A DNA stretch of 64,000 bases from an uncultured Collinsella sp. (GCA_900542085.1 UQMK01000006.1:25148-89147); one strand, 5' to 3'; shown: positions 9,170 through 19,500, counted from the first letter of the stretch. Numbers and translations are program-made. Notes: generated by a model not told the origin, from the letters alone.

Positions 9170-9229
9170 GACGGAGGAAAACGGACCATCGACATCAAGA
9201 CGGAGAGAAATGATCCGTTTTCCTCCGTC
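9170..9229. terminator. Perfect 16-bp inverted repeat between cobO and the MATE gene
   Basis: GACGGAGGAAAACGGA and TCCGTTTTCCTCCGTC are exact complements separated by 28 bases. It lies between two converging genes and may end transcripts from both, although no long U-run follows on either strand. Confidence 0.55.
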
Positions 9230-9241
9230 TCATACGGATCA

Positions 9242-10591
9242 TTAGGCGGTGGCGCGGCCGAGCCAGTTGCCGCTATGGTGGTAGATGGTGAACATCGTGG
9301 CGGTGATGAGCCAGGTTACAGGGTAGACCAGCAGCAGGTGCTCAAGCGACGGATCGAACGGCATAATCGCAAACACCCAGATCACCCTGAGCACGACGGT
9401 GCCAAAAATCGTGAGCAGCATGGGCTGCAAGCTCACGCCGGCACCACGAATGGAGCCCGACGCGTTCTCGATAATCGAGAAAATCGCGTAGAACGGCGCA
9501 ATGAAATGAAGAATCGTCGTGGTATACGCCGAAATCGAAGCATCGTCGACAAACAGACGCGACAACGGACCCGAGAATACCAGCAGCACGGCAGACAGGC
9601 CGCCAATGAGCATAAACGACAGCACGAGCGACGTATGGTAGCCCTTGCGCATGCGCTCGTAGTTGCGCGCGCCAAAGTTCTGTGCCGAGAACGTGGTGAT
9701 CGACACGCCAAGCGCCTCGGTAACCATCCAGACGATGCCATCCAAGCGGCCCGAAAGACCCCACGCCGTGGTGACATCGGCACCAAACGAATTGACCGAC
9801 ACCTGAATCAAAACGTTGGAAATCGAATACGCAGCAGACTGAAAGCCAAGCGGCAGACCACACGAGATCATGCTCTTGCAAATGCCAGGATCAATGCCGA
9901 GTTTGGACAGTGAAAGCCGCCACGCACCCGGTGCGTGCATCATACGAATCACGATCATCGTGGCGTTAGAGCAAATGGTCAGTGCCACCGCGATACCGCA
10001 GCCCAGAGCCTCCATATGAAGCACGGCAACGAAGATGACATCCAGCACCGCATTAACAAGGCAGCCGGAAGCGATAATCACAGCAGGCCCGCGCGTGTCG
10101 CCCACGGCGCGCAGCAGTGCCGTTCCCATATTGAGCAGCAGCGCCGCAACCATGGCGGCAAAATAGCAACGAGCATATGCCACGCCCTCGGCCAATAGTT
10201 CATGCGGCGTGTTCATAAGCACCAGCATGGGCTCAACGAACACTATGCCAAGAATCGAGAAAACGATACCGCCCACCAACGCGAGCGTCATGGCCGTATG
10301 GACCGAACGACTCAGCCGCTCATCATCGTGCTGGCCAAAATACTGACCGGTAATGACCGCGCAGCCGGCGCCAACACCAACGCAAAAGCCAATGCAGAGC
10401 TCGGTAAGCACCATCGTGGCTTGAATGCCACCCAGTGCGAGTTTGCCGCCAAACTGGCCGACGATATACGTACCGATGAGCGTGTAGGCCTGCTGAAAAA
10501 ACGAACTAAAAAAGATGGGAACGCACAGCGAAAGCAGCTGCTGCCAAATAACACCCTGCGTTACATCGATAGCCGTAGATTTCTTAGCCAC
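9242..10591 (-). CDS. MATE family efflux transporter
   Basis: A 449-residue polytopic membrane protein with about twelve hydrophobic segments in two halves, with MATE-like sequence such as SLCVPIFFSSFFQQAYTL near the N-terminus and GLSGRLDGIVWM in the middle. MATE pumps export cationic drugs and metabolites using sodium or proton gradients; the substrate here cannot be told. The GTG at 10591 (VAKKSTAID) was chosen because GGGGAGGG sits three bases upstream. An ORF extension to 10624 lacks a ribosome-binding site. A single-gene unit. Confidence 0.92.
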   Translation of the reverse strand: MAKKSTAIDVTQGVIWQQLLSLCVPIFFSSFFQQAYTLIGTYIVGQFGGKLALGGIQATMVLTELCIGFCVGVGAGCAVITGQYFGQHDDERLSRSVHTAMTLALVGGIVFSILGIVFVEPMLVLMNTPHELLAEGVAYARCYFAAMVAALLLNMGTALLRAVGDTRGPAVIIASGCLVNAVLDVIFVAVLHMEALGCGIAVALTICSNATMIVIRMMHAPGAWRLSLSKLGIDPGICKSMISCGLPLGFQSAAYSISNVLIQVSVNSFGADVTTAWGLSGRLDGIVWMVTEALGVSITTFSAQNFGARNYERMRKGYHTSLVLSFMLIGGLSAVLLVFSGPLSRLFVDDASISAYTTTILHFIAPFYAIFSIIENASGSIRGAGVSLQPMLLTIFGTVVLRVIWVFAIMPFDPSLEHLLLVYPVTWLITATMFTIYHHSGNWLGRATA

Positions 10592-10714
10592 ACGCCCTCC
10601 CCAAAAGCGCACGTCATACAACAAAACATCAATTGAACGGCAAAGCCATTATCAGCTTAACACCAACCGAAGACAGCAGAAACGCCCTTGGCGGCAAAGC
10701 TCGAGAGCACCCCG

Positions 10715-11629
10715 CTAGTGATACAGCCCCGGCTGGTAGTGGTACTCGTTGCTCACATGCGGGCACAGCTGCCAAAAGGCGACAGCACTTGCCGCGGCCA
10801 CGTTGAGCGAATCGACCCCATGCGCCATCGGAATGCGCACGGCCCGGTCACAACCCGCGATGGTCTTGGCGCCCAGGCCGGCACCCTCGGTGCCCATAAA
10901 GATTGCCAGGCGATCAATCTCCTGTAGCGCGGGATCGTCCAACGACACCGAATCGTCCGTCAACGCCATGGCGGCACAGGAAAAACCGGCATCGTGCAGC
11001 GCCGCCAGGCCGTCATGCGGCCACACGCGCGCCTCACTGCCAATGCGCGTCCACGGCACTTGAAACACCGTGCCCATGCTAACGCGGGCCGAGCGACGGT
11101 ACAGCGGGTCACAGCACGTAGGGCTCACCAGAATGCCGTCGACATTGAGCGCGGCGGCCGAGCGGAAAATCGCGCCGACGTTGGTGTGGTCGACAATGCC
11201 CTCGAGCACGCATACGCGCACCGGGCGCTCACCCGCCGCCTCGACGACGCCGCCCAAGAACTCATCAACCGGAATCTGGCGCGGGCGACGGAACGCCGCG
11301 AGCGCACCGCGCGTCACGTTAAAGCCCGTCAACTGCTCCATGAGCTCCATGGAGGCCACGAACACAGGAACCGGACCTGCGCCCTCGCGCGCAACCAGGC
11401 GCTCAAACAGCGGCATCATCTGATCGAGCCAGCGCTCACCCAAAAGAAAGCTCACCGGCTCGTATCCGGCACGCACCGCGCGCTCGATAACCTTGGCACT
11501 CTCGGCGATAAAGATGCCCTTTTGCGGCTCCAGCACGCAGCGCAGCTCGCGCTCGGTCAGTCGCACGTAGGCGTCGAGCCGCTCATCCGTAAGCGAATCG
11601 ATTCGCAGTACCTCAACGGCATCAGTCAT
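10715..11629 (-). CDS. SpoU-class (TrmH) RNA 2'-O-methyltransferase
   Basis: An N-terminal substrate-recognition region is followed by a SPOUT methyltransferase domain with the three knot motifs DHTNVGAIFRSAAAL, IFMGTEGAGL and RIPMAHGVDSLNVAAA. These enzymes methylate ribose 2'-OH groups in tRNA or rRNA; the target base is not readable from sequence. The start ATG at 11629 gives 304 residues. A non-overlapping longer frame to 11662 exists without a ribosome-binding site. It follows folA on the same strand after about 110 bases. Confidence 0.9.
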   Translation of the reverse strand: MTDAVEVLRIDSLTDERLDAYVRLTERELRCVLEPQKGIFIAESAKVIERAVRAGYEPVSFLLGERWLDQMMPLFERLVAREGAGPVPVFVASMELMEQLTGFNVTRGALAAFRRPRQIPVDEFLGGVVEAAGERPVRVCVLEGIVDHTNVGAIFRSAAALNVDGILVSPTCCDPLYRRSARVSMGTVFQVPWTRIGSEARVWPHDGLAALHDAGFSCAAMALTDDSVSLDDPALQEIDRLAIFMGTEGAGLGAKTIAGCDRAVRIPMAHGVDSLNVAAASAVAFWQLCPHVSNEYHYQPGLYH

Positions 11630-11738
11630 AGCAGCCAGCCCGCACCCTTCTTTACAGCACATCTATACCAAACGAGGCGACGCGAAGCGCCGCCCCATGC
11701 ATTCAATCAACCCGATGATACCGTTCACGCCAGACGAT

Positions 11739-12257
11739 TTACGCCTTAACGCGACGATACGTCACGAACTCATAATCGACACCCTCGTCGCCCTCGCCCG
11801 AGGCAATCGTGGCAACCCCTTCGCGCCGCGCAACTTCCCACGTAGGATAGGCATCCAAATTGGGAAAATACGTATCCACGGGATGGACGCAGTGGTTGTG
11901 CGTGACCTCGGCCTCGGCGCAATACGGCAAAAACTGCCGATAGACATCGCCGCCGCCGATCACCCACGCAACGGGCTCATCGGCAACCGCAGCGAGCGCC
12001 TCGTCGATGCTATGCACCACGTCGACGCCCTCGGGGGCAAAGCTCTCGTCGCGGGTAAGCACGATATTGCGACGGTTCTTGAGCGGACGCCCACCGGGAA
12101 AACTCAGCAGCGTCTTGCGCCCCATGATGACCGGGCAACCCTTGGTGCAGGCCACAAAATGGCGCATGTCGGCGCGATTGGACACCACCATGTCGCCCTC
12201 GCACCCAATGCCCCAATCGTCACACACGGCGACAATGGCAGAAAGCTTACACGTCAT
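11739..12257 (-). CDS. folA: Dihydrofolate reductase
   Basis: Reduces dihydrofolate to tetrahydrofolate, regenerating the cofactor that thymidylate synthase oxidises. Family features: IVAVCDDWGIG near the N-terminus, MGRKT for NADPH binding, RRNIVLTR, and WVIGGGDVYRQFL. The ATG at 12257 is chosen because TAGGTGG lies five bases upstream; an in-frame GTG at 12266 immediately follows the thyA stop. With thyA directly upstream the pair forms the standard dTMP/folate operon. Confidence 0.95.
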   Translation of the reverse strand: MTCKLSAIVAVCDDWGIGCEGDMVVSNRADMRHFVACTKGCPVIMGRKTLLSFPGGRPLKNRRNIVLTRDESFAPEGVDVVHSIDEALAAVADEPVAWVIGGGDVYRQFLPYCAEAEVTHNHCVHPVDTYFPNLDAYPTWEVARREGVATIASGEGDEGVDYEFVTYRRVKA

Positions 12258-12266
12258 GAGCGCCAC

Positions 12267-13115
12267 CTACACCGCAATGGGAATGTTCTTGACCTGCGGG
12301 CCGTGCTCATAGCCCTCGACGATCAGGTCGTCGGTCGTAAACGCATAGAAATCGTGCACATCGGGGTTAAGTGTTACCTTAGGCGCCGCAAACTGCGGAC
12401 GCTCGATAAGTTCACGGACGATATCGACATGACGGTCGTAAATGTGGGCATCGGCAATCACATGCAGCAGCTCGCCGGGAATCATATCGACCGACTGCGC
12501 GACCATCATCAGCAAAATGGCGTACTGGCACACATTCCAGTTGTTGGCGGCCAAAATATCTTGGCTACGCTGGTTGAGAATCATGTTGAGTGTGGGCTTA
12601 TCGTCCTGCGGGCGCTGCGTCACGTTATAGGTCACGCTGTAAGCGCACGGATACAGGTGCATCTCGGACAGGTCGCTAAACACGTAGGTGTTGGTCATAA
12701 TGCGGCGGCTGTACGGCGTGTTCTTAAGGTCGTACAGCACGCGGTCCATCTGGTCAAAGTCACCCTCGGCATAATGGCTTTTCTGCCCAATCTGGTACCC
12801 GTAGGCCTTGCCGATGGAGCCAGTCTCGTCGGCCCACTCGTCCCAAATATGGCTGTTAAGGTCATGGACGTTATTTGACTTCTTTTGATAGATCCACAAG
12901 ATCTCGTCCATGGCAGACTTAAGCGCCGTGCGACGCAGTGTGAGCGCGGGGAACTCCTCACGCAGGTCGTAGCGAGCCGTAACGCCAAAGTTTTTAATGG
13001 TATAGGCAGGGGTGCCGTCCTCCCACACCGGTCGGACCTTTTGGCCCTCGGTGGTGGTGCCATGGTCCAAGATATCGCGGCACATGGTTACAAACTGTTG
13101 ATCAGCCTTGCTCAT
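12267..13115 (-). CDS. thyA: Thymidylate synthase (ThyA type)
   Basis: Makes dTMP from dUMP with methylene-tetrahydrofolate. The 282-residue protein starts at an ATG with AGGAGGG four bases upstream; the longer open frame to 13430 runs over the divergent gene and is rejected. The catalytic cysteine should be that of HLYPCAYSVTYNV (near residue 157), followed by NQRSQDILAANNWNVCQYA and HIYDRH. The residue after the cysteine is Ala rather than the His of the common PPCH motif, so this belongs to a divergent ThyA branch. Next to folA, as expected. Confidence 0.93.
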   Translation of the reverse strand: MSKADQQFVTMCRDILDHGTTTEGQKVRPVWEDGTPAYTIKNFGVTARYDLREEFPALTLRRTALKSAMDEILWIYQKKSNNVHDLNSHIWDEWADETGSIGKAYGYQIGQKSHYAEGDFDQMDRVLYDLKNTPYSRRIMTNTYVFSDLSEMHLYPCAYSVTYNVTQRPQDDKPTLNMILNQRSQDILAANNWNVCQYAILLMMVAQSVDMIPGELLHVIADAHIYDRHVDIVRELIERPQFAAPKVTLNPDVHDFYAFTTDDLIVEGYEHGPQVKNIPIAV

Positions 13116-13200
13116 TGACCCTCCTGTCAGTCGCCTATAAGCGAAATTCATTGTAGCCCAGGCGCACGCGACCCCACAGCCCAAACATAAGCCCTCATTT

Positions 13201-13216
13201 TCTGACATATGCCAGA
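13201..13216. promoter_or_regulatory. Operator-like palindrome O1
   Basis: TCTGACATATGCCAGA is an imperfect palindrome, one base off in its half-sites. It lies just upstream of the -35 of the DUF134-NifX promoter and matches O2, whose centre is 53 bases away. Confidence 0.6.
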
Positions 13217-13222
13217 AATTCC

Positions 13223-13250
13223 TTGCGCATATCCGCACGTTCGATATTCT
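13223..13250 (+). promoter_or_regulatory. Promoter of the DUF134-NifX gene
   Basis: TTGCGC (13223-13228), 16 bases, TATTCT (13245-13250). It is bracketed by the two CTGACATATG palindromes, so a bound regulator should block it. Confidence 0.5.
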
Positions 13251-13254
13251 ATTG

Positions 13255-13269
13255 TTGACATATGTCAGA
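13255..13269. promoter_or_regulatory. Operator-like palindrome O2
   Basis: TTGACATATGTCAGA contains the perfect 12-base palindrome TGACATATGTCA, just downstream of the -10 and ending 12 bases before the start codon of the DUF134-NifX gene. Autoregulation by the encoded HTH protein is the likely use. Confidence 0.65.
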
Positions 13270-13281
13270 TTAGGAGAGTGA

Positions 13282-14046
13282 ATGGCAGGAAGACGAGAAA
13301 AATTACGCCGCGTTGGGATCATCCCCGAATATCGCGGTTTTACCCCCGACGGCCTTGCCAGCGGAGATGCCATCGACATGACGGTCGACGAACTCGAGGT
13401 CCTGCGCCTATGCGACCTGGAAGGCCTCAATCAGGAGAAAGTCGCCCAGTACATGGCCATTGCCCGCGCCACGGTGGCGTCAATCTGCAGCCGCGCGCAT
13501 CGCAAGGTGGCAAACGCGCTGGTCAACGGACGGGCGCTCAGTATCGAGGGCGGCAATATCGCATACTCCCCCATCACCACGACGACGGCCGCATGGCCAG
13601 CAAAGGAGGTCGGCACCATGAGGGTGGCAACGACGTACGACAACGGCAACATCTTTATGCACTTTGGCCGCAGCGAACAGTTCAAGATCTACGACGTCCA
13701 GGATGGCAAGGTGCTCAACGAGCAGGTCGTGGGCACCGGTGGCACCGGCCACGGCGCCTTGGCGGGCCTGCTCGCCAACGGTGGCGTTGACACGCTCATC
13801 TGCGGCGGCATCGGCGGCGGTGCCATCAACGCGCTCACCCAGGCCGGCATCACGGTCTATGCGGGCGCCCAGGGCAGCTGCGACGCCTGCGTCGAGGCCC
13901 TCATTGCAGGCACGCTCGCTCAGACCGGCGAGGCCACCTGCGACTGCCATGGCCACGACCACGAGCACGCCCATGAGCACGGCGAGTCCTGCGGCTGCCA
14001 CGGCCATCACGACCACGACAGGCACGAGAGCTGCGGCTGCCACTAG
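13282..14046 (+). CDS. DUF134 HTH regulator fused to a NifX/NifB-type (Di-Nase Fe-Mo) domain, with Cys/His tail
   Basis: The protein has 254 residues. Residues 1-90 match DUF134, a small predicted DNA-binding family (MAGRREKL...MTVDELEVLRL, then a helix-turn-helix around NQEKVAQYMAIARATV). Residues 112-210 are a dinitrogenase iron-molybdenum-cofactor-type domain (MRVATTYDNGNIFMHFGRSE...ICGGIGGGA). Residues 215-254 are a tail of CDCHGHDHEHAHEH-type repeats rich in Cys and His, surely metal-binding. The joined design suggests a metal-sensing regulator, but no nitrogenase or molybdenum genes are present and its ligand is unknown. The ATG follows AGGAGAG. Two palindromes overlap its promoter. Confidence 0.88.
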   Translation: MAGRREKLRRVGIIPEYRGFTPDGLASGDAIDMTVDELEVLRLCDLEGLNQEKVAQYMAIARATVASICSRAHRKVANALVNGRALSIEGGNIAYSPITTTTAAWPAKEVGTMRVATTYDNGNIFMHFGRSEQFKIYDVQDGKVLNEQVVGTGGTGHGALAGLLANGGVDTLICGGIGGGAINALTQAGITVYAGAQGSCDACVEALIAGTLAQTGEATCDCHGHDHEHAHEHGESCGCHGHHDHDRHESCGCH

Positions 14047-14102
14047 CGGCACGTGCCCTGGCGCAAGCACGCTTCCACGTGTGTGACAACCTGCGAACAA
14101 AC

Positions 14103-14142
14103 GGCGAAGGCCGCCTGGAGTACCATCCAGGCGGCCTTCGCC
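14103..14142. terminator. Perfect 17-bp hairpin between the DUF134-NifX gene and ffh
   Basis: GGCGAAGGCCGCCTGGA pairs with TCCAGGCGGCCTTCGCC around a six-base loop. It lies between converging genes and probably serves both, although the U-run is poor. Confidence 0.7.
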
Positions 14143-14162
14143 ATACACGACTCAACCAGTCG

Positions 14163-15638
14163 CTATTTCTTATTGCGCATCTGAGCTTCCATCTGGCGCA
14201 GCAGGTCCATATCCGACTTAGGACCGCCCGTTCCCAGGCCGCCCATGCCGCCCAGACCCATGGCATCCAGACCGGGAATATTGGGCATGCGCATCTTTTT
14301 GCCCTTCTTACCCTTTTTGCCCTTCTTGCCACCGGCCTGCGCCTGATTGGCCATCGTGCGCATGCGGCCCATCATCTTGTTCATCTCGCCCCACTGCTTC
14401 ATAAGGCTATTCACCTCGGTGGGGGTCACGCCGGCGCCCTTGGCGATACGGGCGCGACGCTGGCCGTTAATGATAGAGGGACGAAGGCGTTCCTCCTTGG
14501 TCATAGACATGATGATGGCCTCGTTCTTGTCGAAGATGCCCTCATCCAGGTTGCCGCCCATCTGGTTGAGCGCGCGCTGACCACCGGGGAGCATGCCCAG
14601 AATGCCCTTCATGCCGCCCATCTTCTTAACGGCCTTCATCTGGTCGAGCATGTCGTTCATGGTAAAGCCCTCGCGCAGCATACGCTCGGCAGCCTCGAGC
14701 TGCTCGGCGTCGGCCGCCTCCTGGGCCTTCTCGATAATACCGACGACGTCGCCCATGCCTAAAATGCGCTTGGCCATGCGGTCGGGGTAGAACGGCTCCA
14801 GCGAATCGGGCTTCTCGCCCATGCTCACGAACTTAATGGGCTTGCCGGTCACCTGGCGCACGGAAAGCGCGCCGCCGCCACGGGCGTCGCCATCGAGCTT
14901 GGAGATGATCACGCCGTCAAAATCGGTACGCTCGGCGAAGGTCGAGACGACGTTGACGATATCCTGACCGGTCATGGCATCGACGACCATCAGCACCTGA
15001 TCGGGCTTGACGGCCTTCTTGATGTCCACGGCCTCCTGCATCATCTGCTCGTCGATCTGCAGACGACCGGCGGTATCGACGATGACCACGTCGCGCAGGT
15101 GGTCGACGGCCTCCTGGATGGCGCCCTTGGCGATGTCGACCGGATGCTCGCCGTCACCGCGGAAGACCGGCACGCCGATCTCTCCGCCGAGCGTGGCCAG
15201 CTGGTCGGCAGCGGCGGGACGGTAGACATCGCACGCGGCGAGCAGCGGCGAGCGGCCCTGCTTCTTGAGCAGGTAGGCCAGCTTTACGGCAGCCGTGGTC
15301 TTACCGGAGCCCTGCAGGCCGACGAGCATGATGACATTGGGAATGCGGTTGCTAAAGACGAGCTTGCTCTCAGTGGAACCGAGCATCTCGGTGAGCTCGT
15401 CGAGCACGATCTTGACGACGTTTTGCGCCGGCGACAGCGACTCCATGACCTCAGCGGTCATGCAGCGCTCCTTGGTCTTAGCGACGAACTCCTTGACGAC
15501 CTTGAAGTTGACGTCGGCCTCGAGCAGCGCCATGCGAATGTCTCGCATGGCCGAGGTAATATCGGCCTCGGTCAATTTACCCTTGCCGCGCAGGCGGTCA
15601 AATGTGTCGTTGAGGCGATCGCTCAGAGAATCAAACAC
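14163..15638 (-). CDS. ffh: Signal recognition particle protein (SRP54)
   Basis: The GTPase that binds signal sequences on ribosomes together with 4.5S RNA and hands them to FtsY. N domain about 1-90, G domain with GLQGSGKTT at 107-115 and DTAGRLQ, and a methionine-rich M domain around 330-440 (MRGEGF-like turn, MLPGG, NQMGG). A Lys/Gly-rich stretch, KKGKKGKKGKK, precedes the C-terminus, which is longer than in E. coli (491 residues). The last ~35 residues, GLDAMGLGGMGGLG and similar, are Gly/Met-rich. It sits downstream of ftsY and smc in one operon. Confidence 0.97.
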   Translation of the reverse strand: MFDSLSDRLNDTFDRLRGKGKLTEADITSAMRDIRMALLEADVNFKVVKEFVAKTKERCMTAEVMESLSPAQNVVKIVLDELTEMLGSTESKLVFSNRIPNVIMLVGLQGSGKTTAAVKLAYLLKKQGRSPLLAACDVYRPAAADQLATLGGEIGVPVFRGDGEHPVDIAKGAIQEAVDHLRDVVIVDTAGRLQIDEQMMQEAVDIKKAVKPDQVLMVVDAMTGQDIVNVVSTFAERTDFDGVIISKLDGDARGGGALSVRQVTGKPIKFVSMGEKPDSLEPFYPDRMAKRILGMGDVVGIIEKAQEAADAEQLEAAERMLREGFTMNDMLDQMKAVKKMGGMKGILGMLPGGQRALNQMGGNLDEGIFDKNEAIIMSMTKEERLRPSIINGQRRARIAKGAGVTPTEVNSLMKQWGEMNKMMGRMRTMANQAQAGGKKGKKGKKGKKMRMPNIPGLDAMGLGGMGGLGTGGPKSDMDLLRQMEAQMRNKK

Positions 15639-15648
15639 TAGTCACTCC

Positions 15649-16566
15649 TTAATTGGACTCGCCCACCAGGGCGCGGCAGAAATCTTTGGCATTGAACTCT
15701 TGCAGGTCATCGACCTGCTCGCCCACGCCGATGCGCAGGATTGGGAGCTTGAGCTTCTCGGCCACGGCCATGGCGATGCCACCCTTAGCCGTGCCGTCCA
15801 ACTTTGTCATGATAATACCGTCCAGACCCAACGCCTCGTTAAACTCAAGCGCCTGGTTCAGACCGTTTTGGCCTGTCGCGGCATCGATTACGAGTACGAC
15901 CGAGACGGGCATGGGGCCGGCGGCCATATTGGCGGCGCGCTTACGCGTCACATTGACCACCTTGGCAAGCTCGCGCATGAGCTCGGGGCTCGTGTGCAGA
16001 CGACCGGCGGTGTCGATAAGCACCAGGTCGCTGCCGCGCTTGTCGGCCTCGTCGAGCACGTCGTAGCAAACGCTTGCCGGGTCGGAGCCGCGGTCGCGCT
16101 TGATGACGGGGACACCGGCGCGCTGGCCCCACACATCGAGTTGCTCGATGGCGGCGGCGCGGAAGGTATCGGCCGAGCCAATCACGACATTCTTGCCGCG
16201 GGCAGCCATGGCGCTCGCAATCTTGCCGACCGTGGTGGTCTTGCCGGCACCGTTAATGCCCACAAACAGCACGCAGCTCGGCGTGTCGGCGAACGGATCT
16301 CGCTCGGCGGGCACAAAATGTTGCTCGAGCTGCTCGGCCAGGGCGCGACGGAGTTGCGAGGCGGTCTTGAGGTTCTTCTTGGCCGCGGCATCGCGCAGGT
16401 CATCGGACACCTTAATCGCGACCTCGGCACCCATGTCACCCATGACGAGAGTGTCCTCTAGGTCCTCCCAAAAACCCTCGTCGACCTCGCCGCCAAAATA
16501 AAAGACCTCGTTGAGGGCCTCGCGGCTGCGCTCAAGTCCGCGCGAGAGAGCATCGAAGAATCCCAT
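15649..16566 (-). CDS. ftsY: SRP receptor GTPase FtsY
   Basis: Membrane-associated receptor for SRP-ribosome complexes. The G domain has GINGAGKTTT at about 103-112, DTAGRLH, and TKLDGTAKGG. At 305 residues it is the short type without the long acidic N-terminal A domain of E. coli. Its ATG overlaps the smc stop codon (TAATG), so smc-ftsY-ffh are coupled; ftsY to ffh is separated by ten bases. Confidence 0.96.
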   Translation of the reverse strand: MGFFDALSRGLERSREALNEVFYFGGEVDEGFWEDLEDTLVMGDMGAEVAIKVSDDLRDAAAKKNLKTASQLRRALAEQLEQHFVPAERDPFADTPSCVLFVGINGAGKTTTVGKIASAMAARGKNVVIGSADTFRAAAIEQLDVWGQRAGVPVIKRDRGSDPASVCYDVLDEADKRGSDLVLIDTAGRLHTSPELMRELAKVVNVTRKRAANMAAGPMPVSVVLVIDAATGQNGLNQALEFNEALGLDGIIMTKLDGTAKGGIAMAVAEKLKLPILRIGVGEQVDDLQEFNAKDFCRALVGESN

Positions 16567-19500
16567 TATGCATTCACGACCTTTCCGGTTTCGCGATCGA
16601 GTTTTTGCGAGACGACGCGGCTGACGCCGTCGGCTTGCATCGAGACGCCGTAGAGGACGTCAGCGTCCTCCATAGTACGGCGCTGGTGCGAGATAACCAA
16701 GAGCTGCGTATCGGAACGCAACACGTCGAGCGCGCCGATGAGCTTGGACAGGTTGGCGTCGTCGAGTGCCGCCTCGACCTCGTCCAGCACATAGAACGGC
16801 ACCGTACGCGTGCGATACACGGCAAAGAGCAGGGCGAGCGCCGTCAGGCTCTTCTCGCCGCCCGACATGAGCATCATCTTGGTGATGCGCTTGCCACGCG
16901 GCTGCGCCACGACCTCGATGCCCGTCTCGGCCGGATGCTCAGGGTCGGTCATCTCCAGATGTGCCTGGCCACCCGGGAACAGCATGGCAAAGATCTCGCG
17001 GAAGTTCGCATCGACCTTCTCGAAGGTCACCAGGAAGGCCTTACGCATCTTGCGGTCGATGGCCACGGTGATCTTGGTGAGCGCCTTGCGCGCGCTCTCC
17101 AGATCGGCCAGCTGCTCCTCGATGTAATCGGCGCGGCGCTTGAGCTGCTCGTACTCCTCCATGGCAACCTGGTTCACAGGGCCCAGGTTGTTGATCTGGC
17201 GCACGAGCTGGTTGAGCTCGCGCTCGGCGGCGTCGCGGTCGGTAGGCGCAGGAAGCATGAGCGCTTCCTCGAGCACCGTGGTGCCATCGGCGGTAATGGC
17301 CTTGATGGCCGCCTCCACCTGCACCTCGAGCTTGCCGCGGGAGACCTTGAACTCATTTTGCGTCGCCGTGGCGGCATCAACCCGCTCCTTGGCACGAGCG
17401 ACCTCAGCCTTGGCGTCTTCGATGGTCTTCTTAAGCGAGGCCGAGTCCGCCTCCTCGAGCGAAGCCTGGTCACGCAGACGCGCGGCCCAATCCGACGCGC
17501 GCTCCAGCAGGGCCGAATAGCGCTCGTGCATGGGGTCGACGCGCAGACGCAGCAACTCGAGCGAGCGCGAAGCCTGGCGTGTTCCGCGGATACGGCGGTC
17601 GATGCCCTCCAGACGATGCTCCAGGTCGGGCACGCGGCCCTTCAGCGAACGCAGACGCTCGCTCGTCTGAGCCAGGCGGACCTTGGCATCGGCGAGCTTG
17701 CCGGCTGCCTCGGAATCGTCACGACGCACGCGATCGAGCTCGTCGTTGGCTTCGGCAATCTGGAGACCCAGGTCGCTTGCCTGCGCGCGGGCCTCGTCAC
17801 GCGAACGGGTGAGCTCGTCAACGCGCGGGCGCGCAGCGCGAACGGCCTCGGCGGCCTGCTCGCGGCGCTTGGAGATGCGCACGCGCTCGACCTCGGCGTT
17901 GTTGGCGCTTTGCTCCAAGCGGCCGATCTCGGAAAGCAGCGAGCGGCGCTCTCCCTCAAGACGGGCGATCTCGCCGGCGGCATCGCCCTCGGCGGCACGC
18001 GCCTCCTCGACGGCCGCATTAGCCTCGACGACCTGATCCGACACATGCTCAAACACGGCAGCCAAATCGGGCTCAAGGCCCTCCAGCTCGCGAATGCGAC
18101 GCTTGCGCTCCAGGGCACCCGAAGCCTCGCCGGCATCGAGTCCCACGCGCACCAGGCCGCCACAGCTCACGCGGGCGCCATCGGGCGTCACATAGGTCAC
18201 ACCGTCAACGACTGGTGCTGCCAGCGCGGCAGCCAAGTCATCGACCACGTAATAGCCGCCGAGCAGGGCCTCGACAACCGGGCCATACCCGGAACGCACG
18301 GACAGACGGTCGACCAAACGAGAACCGGCAGCGCCCTTGGCAGCAGCAGAGCCGCTCACGCCGCGACCCACCAGCAGCGCCTCGCCCGAGGCCTTCTTTT
18401 GGTCCAGAGCCGCACGACCGGCACGCTCAAGCGTGGCGGCGTCATCAAACAGCAAGGCATCGATATCGCCAGCAAGCAGCTGCTCGACCAGGCCCTCGAG
18501 CTCACGAGGAGCCTCGAGCACGTCGCCCAGACGACCCGAGACATCATCGCCCATCGCACCCATCAGACGGCTCACCAGCGGCGAGCTGTCGGCCATGCGG
18601 GCATCGAGCTTCTTTTGGCTGGCAAGCTCCGAGCGCACCTCGGAAAGTTTGTTGCGCGCCTCACTCTCACGATTACGCAAGTCCTTCAACGCCGCACGGG
18701 CGACCTCGGTGGCCTCGCGAGCATCAATCTGGGCCTGGCGAGCCTGATCGAGCGCACCGTCAAGTTCCTCAGCGCGGTCGCGACGGCTCTCGAGCGAGGC
18801 CGTGACCTCCTCGAGCTGCTCGTCGATCTGCTCCAGGCGCGAGGCGTACATGTTGTCCTCGACCTCGGCGTTGCTCAGCGAGTCCTTCACCTTGGCGAGC
18901 TCGAGCGCGGCGTTATCGGCCACACGCTGCACATCGCGCTGCTCGCGAGTGAGCTGCGAAATCTGATTGTCGAGCGCCACGCGACGCTCGTGGAGCTGGG
19001 CGGCGGCAGGACCGGCGGCATCAACGTCGTCCTGGGCCTGCATGTGCGCACCGGTCACTTCCTCAAGCTGGGCACGCGCATCCTCGAGCTCCTCGACCAC
19101 GCGACGACGCTGATGCTCGGAGCTCGAGATCTGGCCGCGCATGTCGGACAGGCGCGACACCATGTTGTGGCCCTTTTCCTCGAGTAGGCGCATGTCGGAG
19201 TTGATGCGGCCGACCACGTCTTGCATATGACGGCGCTGCTCGCCCAGATCACCCACAAACAGGCCCTTTTCCTCGAGCATGACTTGGAGCTTCTCGAGCT
19301 CGCGCTCTTTTTCGCCCAAGCGGTATTGCGCAAGCTCAAGCTCGGCAGCGCCCTCCTTGGAGCGGCTCTCCAGGTCGTTCCACTGCGACTGCAGCGAACG
19401 AAGCTCGTCGACGGCCAGCATCTGCGTAAGCTCGTTCGCACGCGAGGACAGCTCTTTGTACTTGCGCGCGCGATCGACCTGACGCTCCAGCGGCCGCAGC

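Noticed and set aside
16605..19187. An 860-codon plus-strand open frame
   Set aside because: Antisense of smc, with no family features and no ribosome-binding site.
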